Source: Flagellimonas meishanensis
GTDB lineage: Bacteria; Bacteroidota; Bacteroidia; Flavobacteriales; Flavobacteriaceae
Length of the DNA stretch: 64,000 nucleotides
Direction: 5' to 3'
NCBI RefSeq assembly: GCF_019880545.1
Contig: NZ_JAINVW010000003.1
Span: 806,001-870,000 of the forward strand
The notes beneath the pieces were generated by a model. The model did no database searches. It worked only from the letters and a program-made list of their open reading frames with translations, and was not told the origin of the DNA. Both the position numbers and the translations under genes were made by a program. This document shows positions 19,141-28,494 of this stretch, one piece after another. Within the stretch, counting starts at the first letter, position 1; every line of letters starts with the position of its first letter.

Positions 19141-19893
19141 ATGAAACTAAAAAGATTTTTTATGTTGGGCAGCATGGTAACCGCCATGGCCCTTATTGCC
19201 TCTTGCTCGGGAGAAGATGGAAAAGATGGATTGAACGGGACCAATGGTACCGATGGTGTTGATGGCGCAACTGGACCTGCCGGTGCCACTGGACCTGCGG
19301 GTGCTGCAGGTGCCAATGGTGTTGATGGTACGGATGGTATCGCCTGTTGGGACCTGAATGCCAATGGAGTCGGGGATATAGAGGAAGACATGAACGGTGA
19401 TGAGGTTGTTGATGCCATGGATTGCCAAGGAGTTGATGGAACCGATGGGGTTGATGGAACCGACGGAGTTGATGGCAATGCCAATGTTCAACGCATTATT
19501 CTTATACCTGATGCCATAAATGGACAGGTTTCTGTCACGCTAAATTCCGTTGAAGAGCTGACGCAAGAAGTACTGGATACCCATGCTATTTTAGCATACC
19601 TATACGATCAAGACGAACCTCGCTATTATTTCATTCCTGGAGCTATTGCTTTTCAAGGCGGAAATCGCATATTCGGTATTTCTTATACTCCTCAAACTGT
19701 AAGGATAGATGAGCTTTTAGGAGGTGGTTGGAATGATGAGATTGATGAAGTACATCTCATCCTTATTGAGCAGAGCGCAAACAATGGCGGGCTGAATTTC
19801 AAATCCAAGGATAATGTCATGTCAGCCTTGAAGGCTGCCGAAGTCGACGTTAACAATTACCATGAAGTAAAAAAATTCTTTGGTATAAAATAA
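19141..19893 (+). CDS. Collagen-like lipoprotein, copy 2
   Basis: 250 residues, paralogue of the preceding gene. It has nearly the same signal peptide (Cys at about residue 23) and the same CWDLNANGVGDIEEDMNGDE insert. The collagen tracts are longer: GATGPAGATGPAGAAGANG before the insert and a GVDGTDGVDGTDG array after it. The C-terminal domain has diverged more than the N-terminus but ends with the same DVNNYHEVKKFFGIK motif. This pattern indicates tandem duplication followed by expansion of the Gly-X-Y repeats and drift of the exposed head domain. Confidence 0.85.
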   Translation: MKLKRFFMLGSMVTAMALIASCSGEDGKDGLNGTNGTDGVDGATGPAGATGPAGAAGANGVDGTDGIACWDLNANGVGDIEEDMNGDEVVDAMDCQGVDGTDGVDGTDGVDGNANVQRIILIPDAINGQVSVTLNSVEELTQEVLDTHAILAYLYDQDEPRYYFIPGAIAFQGGNRIFGISYTPQTVRIDELLGGGWNDEIDEVHLILIEQSANNGGLNFKSKDNVMSALKAAEVDVNNYHEVKKFFGIK

Positions 19894-19935
19894 GATTTTG
19901 GCAAATAGTGCTGATGTGATAAGCAATCATCAATT

Positions 19936-19964
19936 GGGTCTCCAGAAATGGGGGCCCTTTTTTT
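19936..19964 (+). terminator. Intrinsic terminator, collagen-like gene 2
   Basis: GGGTCTCC (19936-19943) / GGGGGCCC (19950-19957) with G-T pairs, followed by seven T; duplicated from the terminator of copy 1. Confidence 0.75.
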
Positions 19965-20126
19965 GTGTATTGGTGAAGGGCGAAGCACGAGAGACGAAGG
20001 AAGAAAGACGAAGGAAGAAATGCGGAGGACGGAGGGTCAAGAATCCAAGTTAGTGAAAAAGGTGTAGGGTGATTCACAATCAATGGATTACCCACATCCA
20101 AAGGTCCGGTTATCTAACAATCCATC

Positions 20127-20161
20127 TTCTTACTTCTTACTTCTTACTTCTTACTTCTTAC
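20127..20161. repeat. Five tandem copies of the heptamer TTCTTAC
   Basis: Perfect 7-base tandem repeat, five units, in the gap between the collagen-like gene and the DUF6495-like gene. A purine-rich near-repeat (GACGAAGGAAGAAA twice) lies about 110 bases upstream, near 19990-20030. No coding function. Confidence 0.9.
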
Positions 20162-20169
20162 TTCACCCC

Positions 20170-20640
20170 TCACTCCATAATCTGCTCAAACCATTGGTAC
20201 AGTTCCCCTTTGGTAATTACGGCTCCCTGTTCTATGAGTTCAAACTTGTCCAAATTCTTATCCGTTCCATATGCCTTGGATGCGGTCAAGTATTCCACAA
20301 AGTCAGATTGAAAGTTCCGTTTGAACCAACCAAAGCCCTCTTGGGTACGTAGGTCAATTTCAGGATTCAACACTTTTACCGAAAACAATTTCATTTCTTT
20401 TTCGGTCAAATGGAACAAGTGCATGTGCATCTCCGAAATGTTTTCCAGGTACTCCACCTTGGAAAGTACCCCTTCCCAAATCAAATCGCTGAATACATCA
20501 ATTTCCTCTTCGGCAACTTGGGGTTTTTCTTTCTTTAAAACATCCCATTCGGCAGCAGTTATCGACTGGGTGGCCAAAAAATTAATGAATTCTGGATGTA
20601 GCTCTTCCAATTGCTCTTTGGATAGTCTTTTATATTTCAT
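20170..20640 (-). CDS. DUF6495-like conserved protein
   Basis: Acidic soluble protein of 156 residues from the ATG at 20640 (MKYKRLSKEQLEELHPEFINFLATQSI). A longer in-frame reading from 20673 would run into the terminator hairpin of the neighbouring receptor gene and is rejected. DVFSDLIWEGVLSKVEYLE and EMHMHLFHL are conserved blocks that I associate with the flavobacterial family DUF6495. No catalytic motif is seen; function unknown. Confidence 0.8.
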   Translation of the reverse strand: MKYKRLSKEQLEELHPEFINFLATQSITAAEWDVLKKEKPQVAEEEIDVFSDLIWEGVLSKVEYLENISEMHMHLFHLTEKEMKLFSVKVLNPEIDLRTQEGFGWFKRNFQSDFVEYLTASKAYGTDKNLDKFELIEQGAVITKGELYQWFEQIME

Positions 20641-20651
20641 CCAGCAAAAAT

Positions 20652-20681
20652 AAAAAAGACCATGCAAAAGCATGGTCTTTT
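20652..20681 (-). terminator. Intrinsic terminator of the Oar-like receptor gene
   Basis: GACCATGC (20658-20665) / GCATGGTC (20670-20677) with an AAAA loop and flanking A/T pairs; on the reverse strand it is followed by a T run. Confidence 0.9.
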
Positions 20682-20706
20682 CCTATTTCTTGTTTGTAAT
20701 TAAAGC

Positions 20707-23700
20707 CTATTCAAAAATATATCGTACCCCAATCTGGGCCCTCCAGCGTGAAAGTGCACTGGTATTGGCCGTAAACGTATTGGTTAAATTTGGGTCAAAG
20801 GTATAGGTAGGGTTGTTGTTGGCATCCACGGAAACTCCCAAAATCTGGTTGAAGGTAGGACTTTCCACAACACCCCAATCGGAACTTATCAGATTGCCCA
20901 CATTCAACACATCCAAGCTCAACTGTAGTTTGTTCCGGTCGTTTACTTTAATATCCTGCAAAATCTTTACATCCCAGCGACCTCGCCATGGTGCCAAAGC
21001 TCCATAACGCTCCGCATAACTTCCCCTATTTTCGCTGAGGTAATCATCTTGCTGGATAAAGGCCTCAAATGCTTCGGCCTGTCCGGCCCCGCTAAAGTTC
21101 ATCTGGTTTATTTCACTAGCGGTTGGGATGTAGATCAAATCATTGATGCTGCTTCCATCGTTGTTGATATCACCTCCGTAGATGTAATTGAACCTACCCC
21201 CTTGGGCATATTCAAAAAAGGTGGACACCGTGGTTCCGGTTGAAAAAGCCTTGGAAACCACTCCGATAAAACGGTGCGTGTCTCCATACTTGGAAAAGGC
21301 AAGTACATCGTTGTTGGCATTGCCCACAATGGCATTGCCTGCAAAGGCGTCTCCTGTGATTTCTGCTTCAATGGAGTTCACCTCCTTGGAATTCAAATAG
21401 TTATAGGCAAGCATGGCATACAATCCATCGTCCCATGTTTTCTGCGCCTTGAATGATGCGTTGAAAATTCTTCCATCATCAGAATTGGTAAACACATAGG
21501 CGTTCGTGGGCCCGCCAAAAATCTGTGACTTATCATCATTAGAGTAGACTGCTCTGTTGTCCACACCCGCCAAAGTGCCCGAAGGCGTATCCAAGCCCCA
21601 GTTTTGAACATGTGCCGCATTGATATCCTTGGTGTAGGACAGGTCTGTGGTCAAAATCAAACCATTGTCAAACTGCTTGTCAACACCAATATTGGTCCTC
21701 CATACCTGGGGAAACTTAAATTCTGGATCCACCACCTGATAGAAAAAGAAATCGGTTCCCTGTACCTGGTTTCCTAACCAAACAAATGGGAAACGTCCGG
21801 TAAATATGCCAGAGCCACCACGTACTTGAAGGGTATTGTCATCTTTCACGTCCCAATTGAAACCTACCCGTGGAGAAATCAAAAAGTCATTGTTCGGCAA
21901 GGTCTCTGAACTTAAAAAGGTCTCATCCCCAGTTTCTGGGTCAAAGTAAACTATATCCGGGGCATAGGTGCCACCTTGCGACAGCAATCCGCCCTTCCTG
22001 TCGATATTTTCGCGAACCTTATCGCCCGTATCAAAGAACAATGGTTTGTCAAAACGGACTCCGTAGGTCAACTTGAAATTATCGGTCACGTTCCACTCAT
22101 CCTGAACATAGAAGGCCATTTGTCCCACATTGGTCTCCGCCAAGGCCCATCCCCCTGGGTTTCCAGTTCCATTGGCTTCCAAGGAGTTTGCAGCGGCAAT
22201 GGCCCCATTAAAGGCGGCCTGTAAGCTGCCCGAATCAGCAAAATTTTGGAAATCGGTAATGGTTGTTGTTGGAAAAAATACCCCTTGTGCACCATAGGCC
22301 CCTAGATTGAAGGAGTTGTCAAACTGGAACTTTTCAAACGAAAATCCAACGGTATAGGTGTGATTCCCTTTGAAAAAGTTAAGGTTGTTGGTAATCTGAA
22401 ATACTTTTTGGTCCAATCTGTTATTGATAGAAAAGGGCTCGTGGCCAGCAATAATATAGTTGGAACTTCCACTTGCATCCAAAATGGTAATTGTGGGCGC
22501 GGGAGTGGAAAGTGCGTTTCTGAAATCATCAAAATGGGTGTAGCCCACCTGTAATTTGTTGGTGGCATTGTCCGAAAGGGTCGAGTTCAATTCCAACTGA
22601 ATGGAATTGATGTTATTGTTGATCTCGTATCCTGTGTTCTCAAATTGTAATGTGGCCGCATTGGGTCCCCTAAAGCCCAGTGCTGATGGGTGAGCTGGTT
22701 TTTCCTTGGCAGACCTTAAAAAGTTGTATATGATTGCCAAACGGTTGTTATCGTTGATGTTCCAATCCAGTTTGAAGATCCCCTTGGTGGATTCTTGGTC
22801 AAAATTGAAGTTTTCAAACGCCCCGGGATTGTAGAAAATGTCGTTGCCCTGGGCATCTTGCCCAATGACCACCTGCCTGAGCAGGTTGTCGACCAATTGA
22901 AAATCGGAAGCGGCCACACGGGATTCGTTAATGGCCCCCGCGCCCCTATTGGGGATAAAACCGGACGTTCCCAACTCGGTCAGGTCATCTTTTTCAAAAT
23001 TGGCAAAGAAGAACAACTTGTTCTTGACGATGGGTCCGCCTATGCTCACCCCATACTGAAGCTGTTCCAGCCCTGTCTTGAACACATCATCACCGTTTAT
23101 TTTGCCTCCGGTAAGGTCATCATTCCTGAAAAAGCCATAAACCGTAGCGTAGAAGTTATTGGTTCCGCTTTTGGTCACAGCGTTCACCGTAGCTCCTGTA
23201 AATCCAGATTGGGTAACATCATACGGGGCCAAAGAAACCTGTATCTGGTCAATGGCATCCAATGAAATGGGTTGTGCGCTGGTCTGCCCGCCCGGTGTTG
23301 GTGCATCCAATCCAAAAGGGTTGGCAAAGAAGGAACCATCCAAGGAAAAGTTGTTGAACTGGTCGTTTCTTCCTCCAAATGACAGGCCACCGTCCTGTCC
23401 GGGAGAGGAAGCGCTGGGTTCCAACCGGGTAAAGTCCTCGGCCGATCTGGAAATTGTTGGCAATCGCTGCAAATCCTTTCGGCCAACATTGGTTTCAGAG
23501 CCGGTCCTGTCGCTTCCAAAAGTTCCCGATTGGTCGGAAACCACAACCACCTCATCCAATTGCTGGCTATCCGTAACCATGCTCAAATCCAAGTTAAAGG
23601 TCTTGCCCAAAGAGAGAAATACATCATTTCGGGTCTCGGTCTGGAATCCAACGTAGGAAATGGTCACTTCATATGGACCGCCTACCCTAAGGTTCAATAG

Positions 23701-23898
23701 GTTAAATCGACCTTCTTCGTTGGTAATGGTGCCGTAGCGTGTGCCTGTGGGCGTGTGAACGGCCACCACATTGGCGCCGAAAAGGGGTGCCGCTTGATCG
23801 TCAACCACAGTTCCCCTTATATTGGATGTGGTAATTTGTGAGAAGGCTGAGGAGCATACGAAAAGAAAAAATATGCCCAAGAGTAGTAATTTCTTCAT
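20707..23898 (-). CDS. Large Oar-like TonB-dependent receptor
   Basis: 1063-residue outer-membrane protein. A signal peptide (MKKLLLLGIFFLFVCSSAFSQ) leads a carboxypeptidase-regulatory-like domain (about 25-110, IRGTVVDDQAAPLFGANV, ISYVGFQTETR). The plug contains GGRNDQFNNFSLDGSFF, and APYDVTQSGFTGATVNAVTKSGTN is typical of the Oar group. A very long barrel ends in WRAQIGVRYIFE. No SusD partner is present. In this group the cargo is often peptide or secreted protein rather than glycan, but that is only a family hint. The ATG at 23898 is chosen because it begins the signal peptide; upstream codons overlap the promoter. Confidence 0.92.
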   Translation of the reverse strand: MKKLLLLGIFFLFVCSSAFSQITTSNIRGTVVDDQAAPLFGANVVAVHTPTGTRYGTITNEEGRFNLLNLRVGGPYEVTISYVGFQTETRNDVFLSLGKTFNLDLSMVTDSQQLDEVVVVSDQSGTFGSDRTGSETNVGRKDLQRLPTISRSAEDFTRLEPSASSPGQDGGLSFGGRNDQFNNFSLDGSFFANPFGLDAPTPGGQTSAQPISLDAIDQIQVSLAPYDVTQSGFTGATVNAVTKSGTNNFYATVYGFFRNDDLTGGKINGDDVFKTGLEQLQYGVSIGGPIVKNKLFFFANFEKDDLTELGTSGFIPNRGAGAINESRVAASDFQLVDNLLRQVVIGQDAQGNDIFYNPGAFENFNFDQESTKGIFKLDWNINDNNRLAIIYNFLRSAKEKPAHPSALGFRGPNAATLQFENTGYEINNNINSIQLELNSTLSDNATNKLQVGYTHFDDFRNALSTPAPTITILDASGSSNYIIAGHEPFSINNRLDQKVFQITNNLNFFKGNHTYTVGFSFEKFQFDNSFNLGAYGAQGVFFPTTTITDFQNFADSGSLQAAFNGAIAAANSLEANGTGNPGGWALAETNVGQMAFYVQDEWNVTDNFKLTYGVRFDKPLFFDTGDKVRENIDRKGGLLSQGGTYAPDIVYFDPETGDETFLSSETLPNNDFLISPRVGFNWDVKDDNTLQVRGGSGIFTGRFPFVWLGNQVQGTDFFFYQVVDPEFKFPQVWRTNIGVDKQFDNGLILTTDLSYTKDINAAHVQNWGLDTPSGTLAGVDNRAVYSNDDKSQIFGGPTNAYVFTNSDDGRIFNASFKAQKTWDDGLYAMLAYNYLNSKEVNSIEAEITGDAFAGNAIVGNANNDVLAFSKYGDTHRFIGVVSKAFSTGTTVSTFFEYAQGGRFNYIYGGDINNDGSSINDLIYIPTASEINQMNFSGAGQAEAFEAFIQQDDYLSENRGSYAERYGALAPWRGRWDVKILQDIKVNDRNKLQLSLDVLNVGNLISSDWGVVESPTFNQILGVSVDANNNPTYTFDPNLTNTFTANTSALSRWRAQIGVRYIFE

Positions 23899-23930
23899 TT
23901 TAACAGTGTTAATTAGTACTAGAGTGTTCG

Positions 23931-23938
23931 CAAACATA
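23931..23938 (-). promoter_or_regulatory. -7 box of the Oar-like receptor gene
   Basis: Reverse strand reads TATGTTTG, 32 bases before the ATG at 23898. The -33 element is not clear. Confidence 0.5.
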
Positions 23939-23940
23939 GG

Positions 23941-23971
23941 ACAAAAAAAGAGTTCCGCGAACGGAACTCTT
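23941..23971 (-). terminator. Terminator of the rpsF-rpsR-rplI operon
   Basis: AGAGTTCCG (23949-23957) / CGGAACTCT (23962-23970) around CGAA, followed on the reverse strand by seven T. Confidence 0.9.
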
Positions 23972-23999
23972 AACAATTTATTAACCAAAAATAACCTGT

Positions 24000-24452
24000 T
24001 TATTTCGTCTCAGGCACCACTTCAAAGGGTAAATCAACGATTACTTCACGGTGCAGTCGCACTTCCGCTTTGTAGGGCCCTACCCTTTTTACCGCACCAC
24101 CTTGTATGTTGATAAATTTCTTGTCCACTTGGTGGCCTTCCTTGTCCAATACGGCAGCTAGGTCTATACTGGTCACCGAACCGAACAATTTGTCTCCGGC
24201 ACCCACCTTGGCAGGAATGCGAATTTCCAACTTTCTAAGGGCTTCCGCCGTTTTGTTGGCCTCATCGATGACTTTCTTTTCCTTGTGGGCCCTTTGTTTC
24301 AGGTTCTCGGCCAAAACCTTCTTGGCCGAAGGTGTTGCCAAGGCAGCCAATCCCTGGGGAATCAGATAGTTTCTGCCATATCCATTCTTTACAGTGACAA
24401 TGTCGTCCTTAAAGCCCAAATCCTGTACGTCTTCTTTTAAAATAAGTTCCAT
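24000..24452 (-). CDS. rplI: 50S ribosomal protein L9
   Basis: Ribosomal protein L9, 150 residues. The N-terminal domain MELILKEDVQDLGFKDDIVTVKNGYGRNYLIPQGLA is diagnostic. A connecting helix rich in Lys/Glu/Ala (about 45-80) and the C-terminal rRNA-binding domain (KLFGSVTSIDLA) follow. Last gene of a three-gene ribosomal protein operon, 12 bases after rpsR. Confidence 0.98.
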   Translation of the reverse strand: MELILKEDVQDLGFKDDIVTVKNGYGRNYLIPQGLAALATPSAKKVLAENLKQRAHKEKKVIDEANKTAEALRKLEIRIPAKVGAGDKLFGSVTSIDLAAVLDKEGHQVDKKFINIQGGAVKRVGPYKAEVRLHREVIVDLPFEVVPETK

Positions 24453-24464
24453 GCTCTTTGTTTT

Positions 24465-24761
24465 TTATTTCAACATATCGCCAACATACGGCATTAAGGC
24501 AAGATGACGGGCACGCTTAACGGCCTGGGCCACCTTTCTTTGATATTTTAGGGAGGTTCCGGTAAGTCTTCTTGGAAGCAGTTTACCTTGCTCATTGACC
24601 AATTTCATCAAAAAATCGGGGTCTTTGTAGTCAATGTACTTGATTCCGGATTTCTTGAACCTACAGTATTTCTTCTGCTTGTTGGTCTCTATGTTCAACG
24701 GGGTCAAATACCTGATTTCCCCGTCTTTTTTCGATTTTGCTTGTTGCTCTATGGATGCCAT
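24465..24761 (-). CDS. rpsR: 30S ribosomal protein S18
   Basis: 98 residues. Typical core [64 protein letters not shown] is visible in pieces, after a slightly extended basic N-terminus. It forms a dimeric platform with S6. Begins 3 bases after the rpsF stop. No ssb or priB gene is inserted, as is usual for Bacteroidota. Confidence 0.98.
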   Translation of the reverse strand: MASIEQQAKSKKDGEIRYLTPLNIETNKQKKYCRFKKSGIKYIDYKDPDFLMKLVNEQGKLLPRRLTGTSLKYQRKVAQAVKRARHLALMPYVGDMLK

Positions 24762-24764
24762 GCC

Positions 24765-25103
24765 CTATGCCTTTGCTTTAAGTTTGTCTCTTCTCTTTTC
24801 TGCCCAAGCAACGGCGTGCTTGTCCAGCTTAACTGTCAAAAAACGCATGATGCGCTCATCTCTTCTGAACTCCAGCTCGTAGGGGCCAATAGCCTCACCG
24901 GGAGCTGTGAATTCAAACAAGTGGTAAAATCCACTTTTTTTGTGCTGAATGGGATAGGCCAATTTTTTTAGTCCCCAATCTTCCTTGGAGACCATTTTGG
25001 CACCATTCTTAATCAAGAAATCCTCGAACTTCTTGACTGTTTCCTCTATCTGGGTCTCAGATAGAACGGGATTCAAAATGAAAACAGTTTCGTAATGGTT
25101 CAT
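24765..25103 (-). CDS. rpsF: 30S ribosomal protein S6
   Basis: 112 residues, first gene of the rpsF-rpsR-rplI operon. MNHYETVFILNPVLSETQIEE, the GLKKLAYPIQHKKSGFYHLFEF core and RDERIMRFLTVKLDKHA are diagnostic. A near-perfect promoter lies 25 bases upstream. Confidence 0.98.
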   Translation of the reverse strand: MNHYETVFILNPVLSETQIEETVKKFEDFLIKNGAKMVSKEDWGLKKLAYPIQHKKSGFYHLFEFTAPGEAIGPYELEFRRDERIMRFLTVKLDKHAVAWAEKRRDKLKAKA

Positions 25104-25128
25104 ATATTATGATTTGTTTAAAGGAGCG

Positions 25129-25159
25129 CAAAATTAGTAATATTTCCTTCATCCCGCAA
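25129..25159 (-). promoter_or_regulatory. Promoter of the rpsF operon
   Basis: Reverse strand: TTG (25157-25159), 20-base spacer, TAATTTTG (25129-25136). Exact -33/-7 elements with near-ideal spacing. Confidence 0.78.
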
Positions 25160-25340
25160 GAAAAGCCAAAAAACTTCGTTTAGGTACAAGAGTTATTAAC
25201 AAAACGAACCCAATAAACCTACGTAACGTATATGGTAATATACACAACAAAATGGACCATGTTTACATCTTTTATTGTTGTTAACCTTCTTTTTTGTGTA
25301 ATTTGCCGATGATTTAAAACCCTACAAATCACCCCATTCT

Positions 25341-26033
25341 ATGAAATTAAAGAGTATAATTGTCGACGACTCCTCCATGCAGCGAATGGCTGTTGCAAAA
25401 TTGGTCAACAATCATCCACATCTTGCCCTTGTAGCCGAGTATAGCAATGCTATTGAAGCCAAGAATGGTTTAAAGAACCACGAAATCGACCTGATTTTTT
25501 TAGATGTTGAAATGCCGATCATCAACGGCTTTGACCTTTTAGAGGCGCTGGAGAACCCACCTCAGGTTATCCTTATCACCGGAAAACCGGACTATGCCCT
25601 TAAGGCATTTGATTATGATGTGACCGATTACCTTCACAAACCCATCACCCTGGCACGTTTTGAGGCTTCCGTAAAAAGAGCCGTGGCCAAGTATGAACAA
25701 CTCAATAGAGTTGACGAGGATGAAGAGCACATCTTTGTAAAGAGCAACCTTAAAAAGCGTAAGGTTATCTTAAATGACATTAAATGGATCGAGGCTTTGG
25801 GCGATTACATCAAATTGGTGACCGATGAAGCCAATATTGTGATCCTTTCCACCATGAAGTCCTTTGAAAAACAACTTCCTGCGGAAAAGTTCCTTCGTAT
25901 CCATAAATCCTATATTGTGAATCTGGAGAAGATTGAGAAATTCAACAGCAAAAATGTTGAGGTAGGGGGCAGACAGATTCCTTTGAGTAGAAACAAAAAG
26001 ACCGAATTGGCAGAGGCACTTGCCAATGTATGA
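25341..26033 (+). CDS. LytTR-family response regulator
   Basis: 230-residue two-domain regulator. The receiver has the acidic pair Asp9-Asp10, phosphoacceptor Asp55 (IFLDVEMP), Thr80 and Lys100 (LHKP). The LytTR DNA-binding domain spans about 125-228 (HIFVKSNLKKRKVILNDIKWIEALGDYIKL, FLRIHKSYIVNLEKIEKF). No histidine kinase is adjacent, so its partner is elsewhere. The gene stands alone between ribosomal and priA operons; its stop abuts the convergent priA stop with no gap. Confidence 0.95.
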   Translation: MKLKSIIVDDSSMQRMAVAKLVNNHPHLALVAEYSNAIEAKNGLKNHEIDLIFLDVEMPIINGFDLLEALENPPQVILITGKPDYALKAFDYDVTDYLHKPITLARFEASVKRAVAKYEQLNRVDEDEEHIFVKSNLKKRKVILNDIKWIEALGDYIKLVTDEANIVILSTMKSFEKQLPAEKFLRIHKSYIVNLEKIEKFNSKNVEVGGRQIPLSRNKKTELAEALANV

Positions 26034-28490
26034 TCAAATGTGGTCCACATTGTAGACCAGTCGTACACTTTTATACTTGGAAATAGCATTAAAAGATTTT
26101 TCAATTCTTTTAATGCTATTTTTCGTTTTGGACAACGACCGGTCGCGGGGTATCTTAATCAGGATATTCTTCAAATAGGCCTTTCTGATACGCGCAATGG
26201 GCGGATATTCCGGTCCCAACACCTGATGCCGCAGTACATTCCGCAAGGAGCTGGCAAACCAATCTGAGGCTTCGTTCAATTTATTGAAATCTTTATCCTT
26301 TAAGGTCACTTTTATTATCCTTACGATTGGGGGATATTTGAACTGCTCCCTTTCATAATACTGCTCTTGGTACATCTTTTCATAATCATTCGTTGTTACT
26401 TGTTGCAATATTTGATGATAGGGATTATAGGTCTGTATGAGCACCTTGCCCCGTTTCTGGGTCCGCCCTGCCCTTCCAGCCACCTGGGTCAGCATTTGAA
26501 AGCTGCGTTCGTGGGCGCGATAATCCGGGAAGTTGAGCATGGAATCCGCATTCATGATGCCCACCAGGCCCACATTCCTGAAATCCAAGCCTTTGGTCAC
26601 CATTTGGGTGCCCACCAATATGTCCATTTCCTGATTTTCAAAAGCCGAGATAATTTTTTCATAGGCAAACTTTCCACGCGTGGTGTCCAAATCCATGCGG
26701 CCCACTGTTGCTTGGGGAAACAATTCTCCCAACTCTTCCTGCACCTGTTCCGTTCCAAACCCTTTTTTGTCCAACGTGGGGCTCCCACATGCCAAACAAG
26801 CTTGCTGTAAGGCCATGTGATACCCACAATAATGGCATCGCAATTGATTTCTTTGTTGATGGAAGGTTAGGCTCACATCACAATTGGGGCATTGGGCCAC
26901 ATGTCCGCAAGTGGTGCATTCCACCACAGGTGCAAATCCCCTTCGGTTTTGAAAAAGGATCACTTGCTCTCCTTCCTCCAACTTTTCGGCTATGGCATCA
27001 ATCAAGGTTTCAGAAAAATGACCCTTCATTCTTTTCTTTCGGGAAGCTTCCTTTATATCAACCAAACTGATCTCGGGCATGAGTACTTCCCCAAACCTGT
27101 AATCGATTACGGCATAGCCATATTTGCCAGTTTTTGCATTCTCCATGCTTTCCATACTTGGGGTAGCCGAACCCAAAATGGTATGTGCGCCATGTAAGTT
27201 AGCCAACACAACCGCGGCATCCCGGGCATGATATCTTGGAGCGGGATCAAATTGCTTAAAAGAACTCTCATGCTCCTCATCAATGACCACCAACCCTAAA
27301 TTGGAGAAAGGCAAAAACATAGCAGAACGTGCGCCAATAACGATTTGTGCCTTTTCTGCGCAGGAAAGGACATTGTTCCAGACCTCCACACGCTCATTGA
27401 TGCTATATTTTGAATGGTATACGGCAACATGATGCCCGAAATAAGTCTGTAATCGATTTATAAGTTGTGAGGTTAGCGCAATTTCGGGCAAAAGATATAA
27501 GGCCTGCCTACCTTCGTCCAGACATTTTTGTATCAATTTGATATATACCTCCGTTTTTCCAGAAGAAGTCACCCCATGCAAAAGAACGGGTTTGTTTTGT
27601 GAAAAACCCTGGTCTATTTCTAATGAAGCCGTCTTTTGATGCACATTGAGCTCAACATCCTTGGATTCCATGGAAGCCTCGCCATGCTGTACCCTATCTG
27701 TTCGTATATGGTATTCCTCCAAGACACCTTTGTCAATCAGCGACTTTATCACGGCCCTTGATGTCTTGCTTTCCTTTTCCAGATCGCTTACCGGAATGGG
27801 CTTTTTTGATTTGGCCCGCAACTGGAAAAGGGTCAGCACTACTTGGCTTTGCTTTGGGGCACGGCCCAAATTGTCCAACAACACCTGCAAATTGTCGTCA
27901 TCATCAAACTTGGGGGCCAATTTCACGTACCTGACCAACTTGGGCCTGTATTTTTCATACAGCGTTTCTTTCTGTGAGACTATTCCTTTTTGTACCAGCC
28001 CATTTATGCGGGCAAGCACATTCTTTTTGTCCACGATATCACTAATCTCACCAATGCGCAGTGCACTCTGGTGCTGCAAGGCCTCATACACCAAGAACTC
28101 GTCATCCTTGAGTTCCAATTCATTGACATTGGCATCGGGATTTGAAAGAATCAACGTCTCGCTTTCCAACAAAAAAGCACTTGGCAGCGCGCTTCTTACC
28201 ACTTCGCCCAAGGTGCACATATAGTACTGGGCCATCCATTGCCAGTGTTTGAGTTGATGTTGGGTGACCAATGGGTTTTCGTCCAAGATCTGATAGATTT
28301 CCTTGGCCTCGTATACCTCCGGGGCCTCCGTGTGGATATGATGGGAAAGAGCGGTATAAATCTTTGATTTGCCAAAAGGAACCGCCACGCGCATGCCGGG
28401 CCGTATACAAGCAGCCTCTTGCTCCGTGATTTTATAGGTAAAAAGCCTTTCCAAAGGTATGGGAAGGACCACATCCAAAAAATAATCCAT
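26034..28490 (-). CDS. priA: Primosomal protein N', replication restart helicase
   Basis: DNA-translocating helicase that rebuilds replication forks. 818 residues. Seen: N-terminal DNA-binding part (VVLPIPLERLFTYKI) and Walker A LHGVTSSGKTEVYI. DEEH box motif VIDEEHESSFKQ and GSATPSMES follow. Zinc-binding cysteine clusters appear in CTTCGHVAQCPNC and CHYCGYHMALQQACLACG, then LVGTQMVTKGLDFRNVGLVGI and QVAGRAGR. Last gene of an apparent operon nadC-yihY-DUF2147-priA, starting 4 bases after the DUF2147 stop. Confidence 0.97.
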   Translation of the reverse strand: MDYFLDVVLPIPLERLFTYKITEQEAACIRPGMRVAVPFGKSKIYTALSHHIHTEAPEVYEAKEIYQILDENPLVTQHQLKHWQWMAQYYMCTLGEVVRSALPSAFLLESETLILSNPDANVNELELKDDEFLVYEALQHQSALRIGEISDIVDKKNVLARINGLVQKGIVSQKETLYEKYRPKLVRYVKLAPKFDDDDNLQVLLDNLGRAPKQSQVVLTLFQLRAKSKKPIPVSDLEKESKTSRAVIKSLIDKGVLEEYHIRTDRVQHGEASMESKDVELNVHQKTASLEIDQGFSQNKPVLLHGVTSSGKTEVYIKLIQKCLDEGRQALYLLPEIALTSQLINRLQTYFGHHVAVYHSKYSINERVEVWNNVLSCAEKAQIVIGARSAMFLPFSNLGLVVIDEEHESSFKQFDPAPRYHARDAAVVLANLHGAHTILGSATPSMESMENAKTGKYGYAVIDYRFGEVLMPEISLVDIKEASRKKRMKGHFSETLIDAIAEKLEEGEQVILFQNRRGFAPVVECTTCGHVAQCPNCDVSLTFHQQRNQLRCHYCGYHMALQQACLACGSPTLDKKGFGTEQVQEELGELFPQATVGRMDLDTTRGKFAYEKIISAFENQEMDILVGTQMVTKGLDFRNVGLVGIMNADSMLNFPDYRAHERSFQMLTQVAGRAGRTQKRGKVLIQTYNPYHQILQQVTTNDYEKMYQEQYYEREQFKYPPIVRIIKVTLKDKDFNKLNEASDWFASSLRNVLRHQVLGPEYPPIARIRKAYLKNILIKIPRDRSLSKTKNSIKRIEKSFNAISKYKSVRLVYNVDHI

Positions 28491-28494
28491 ACGT

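Noticed and set aside
20127..20161. CRISPR array
   Set aside because: Units are 7 bases with no spacers and no cas genes nearby; it is a simple tandem repeat.
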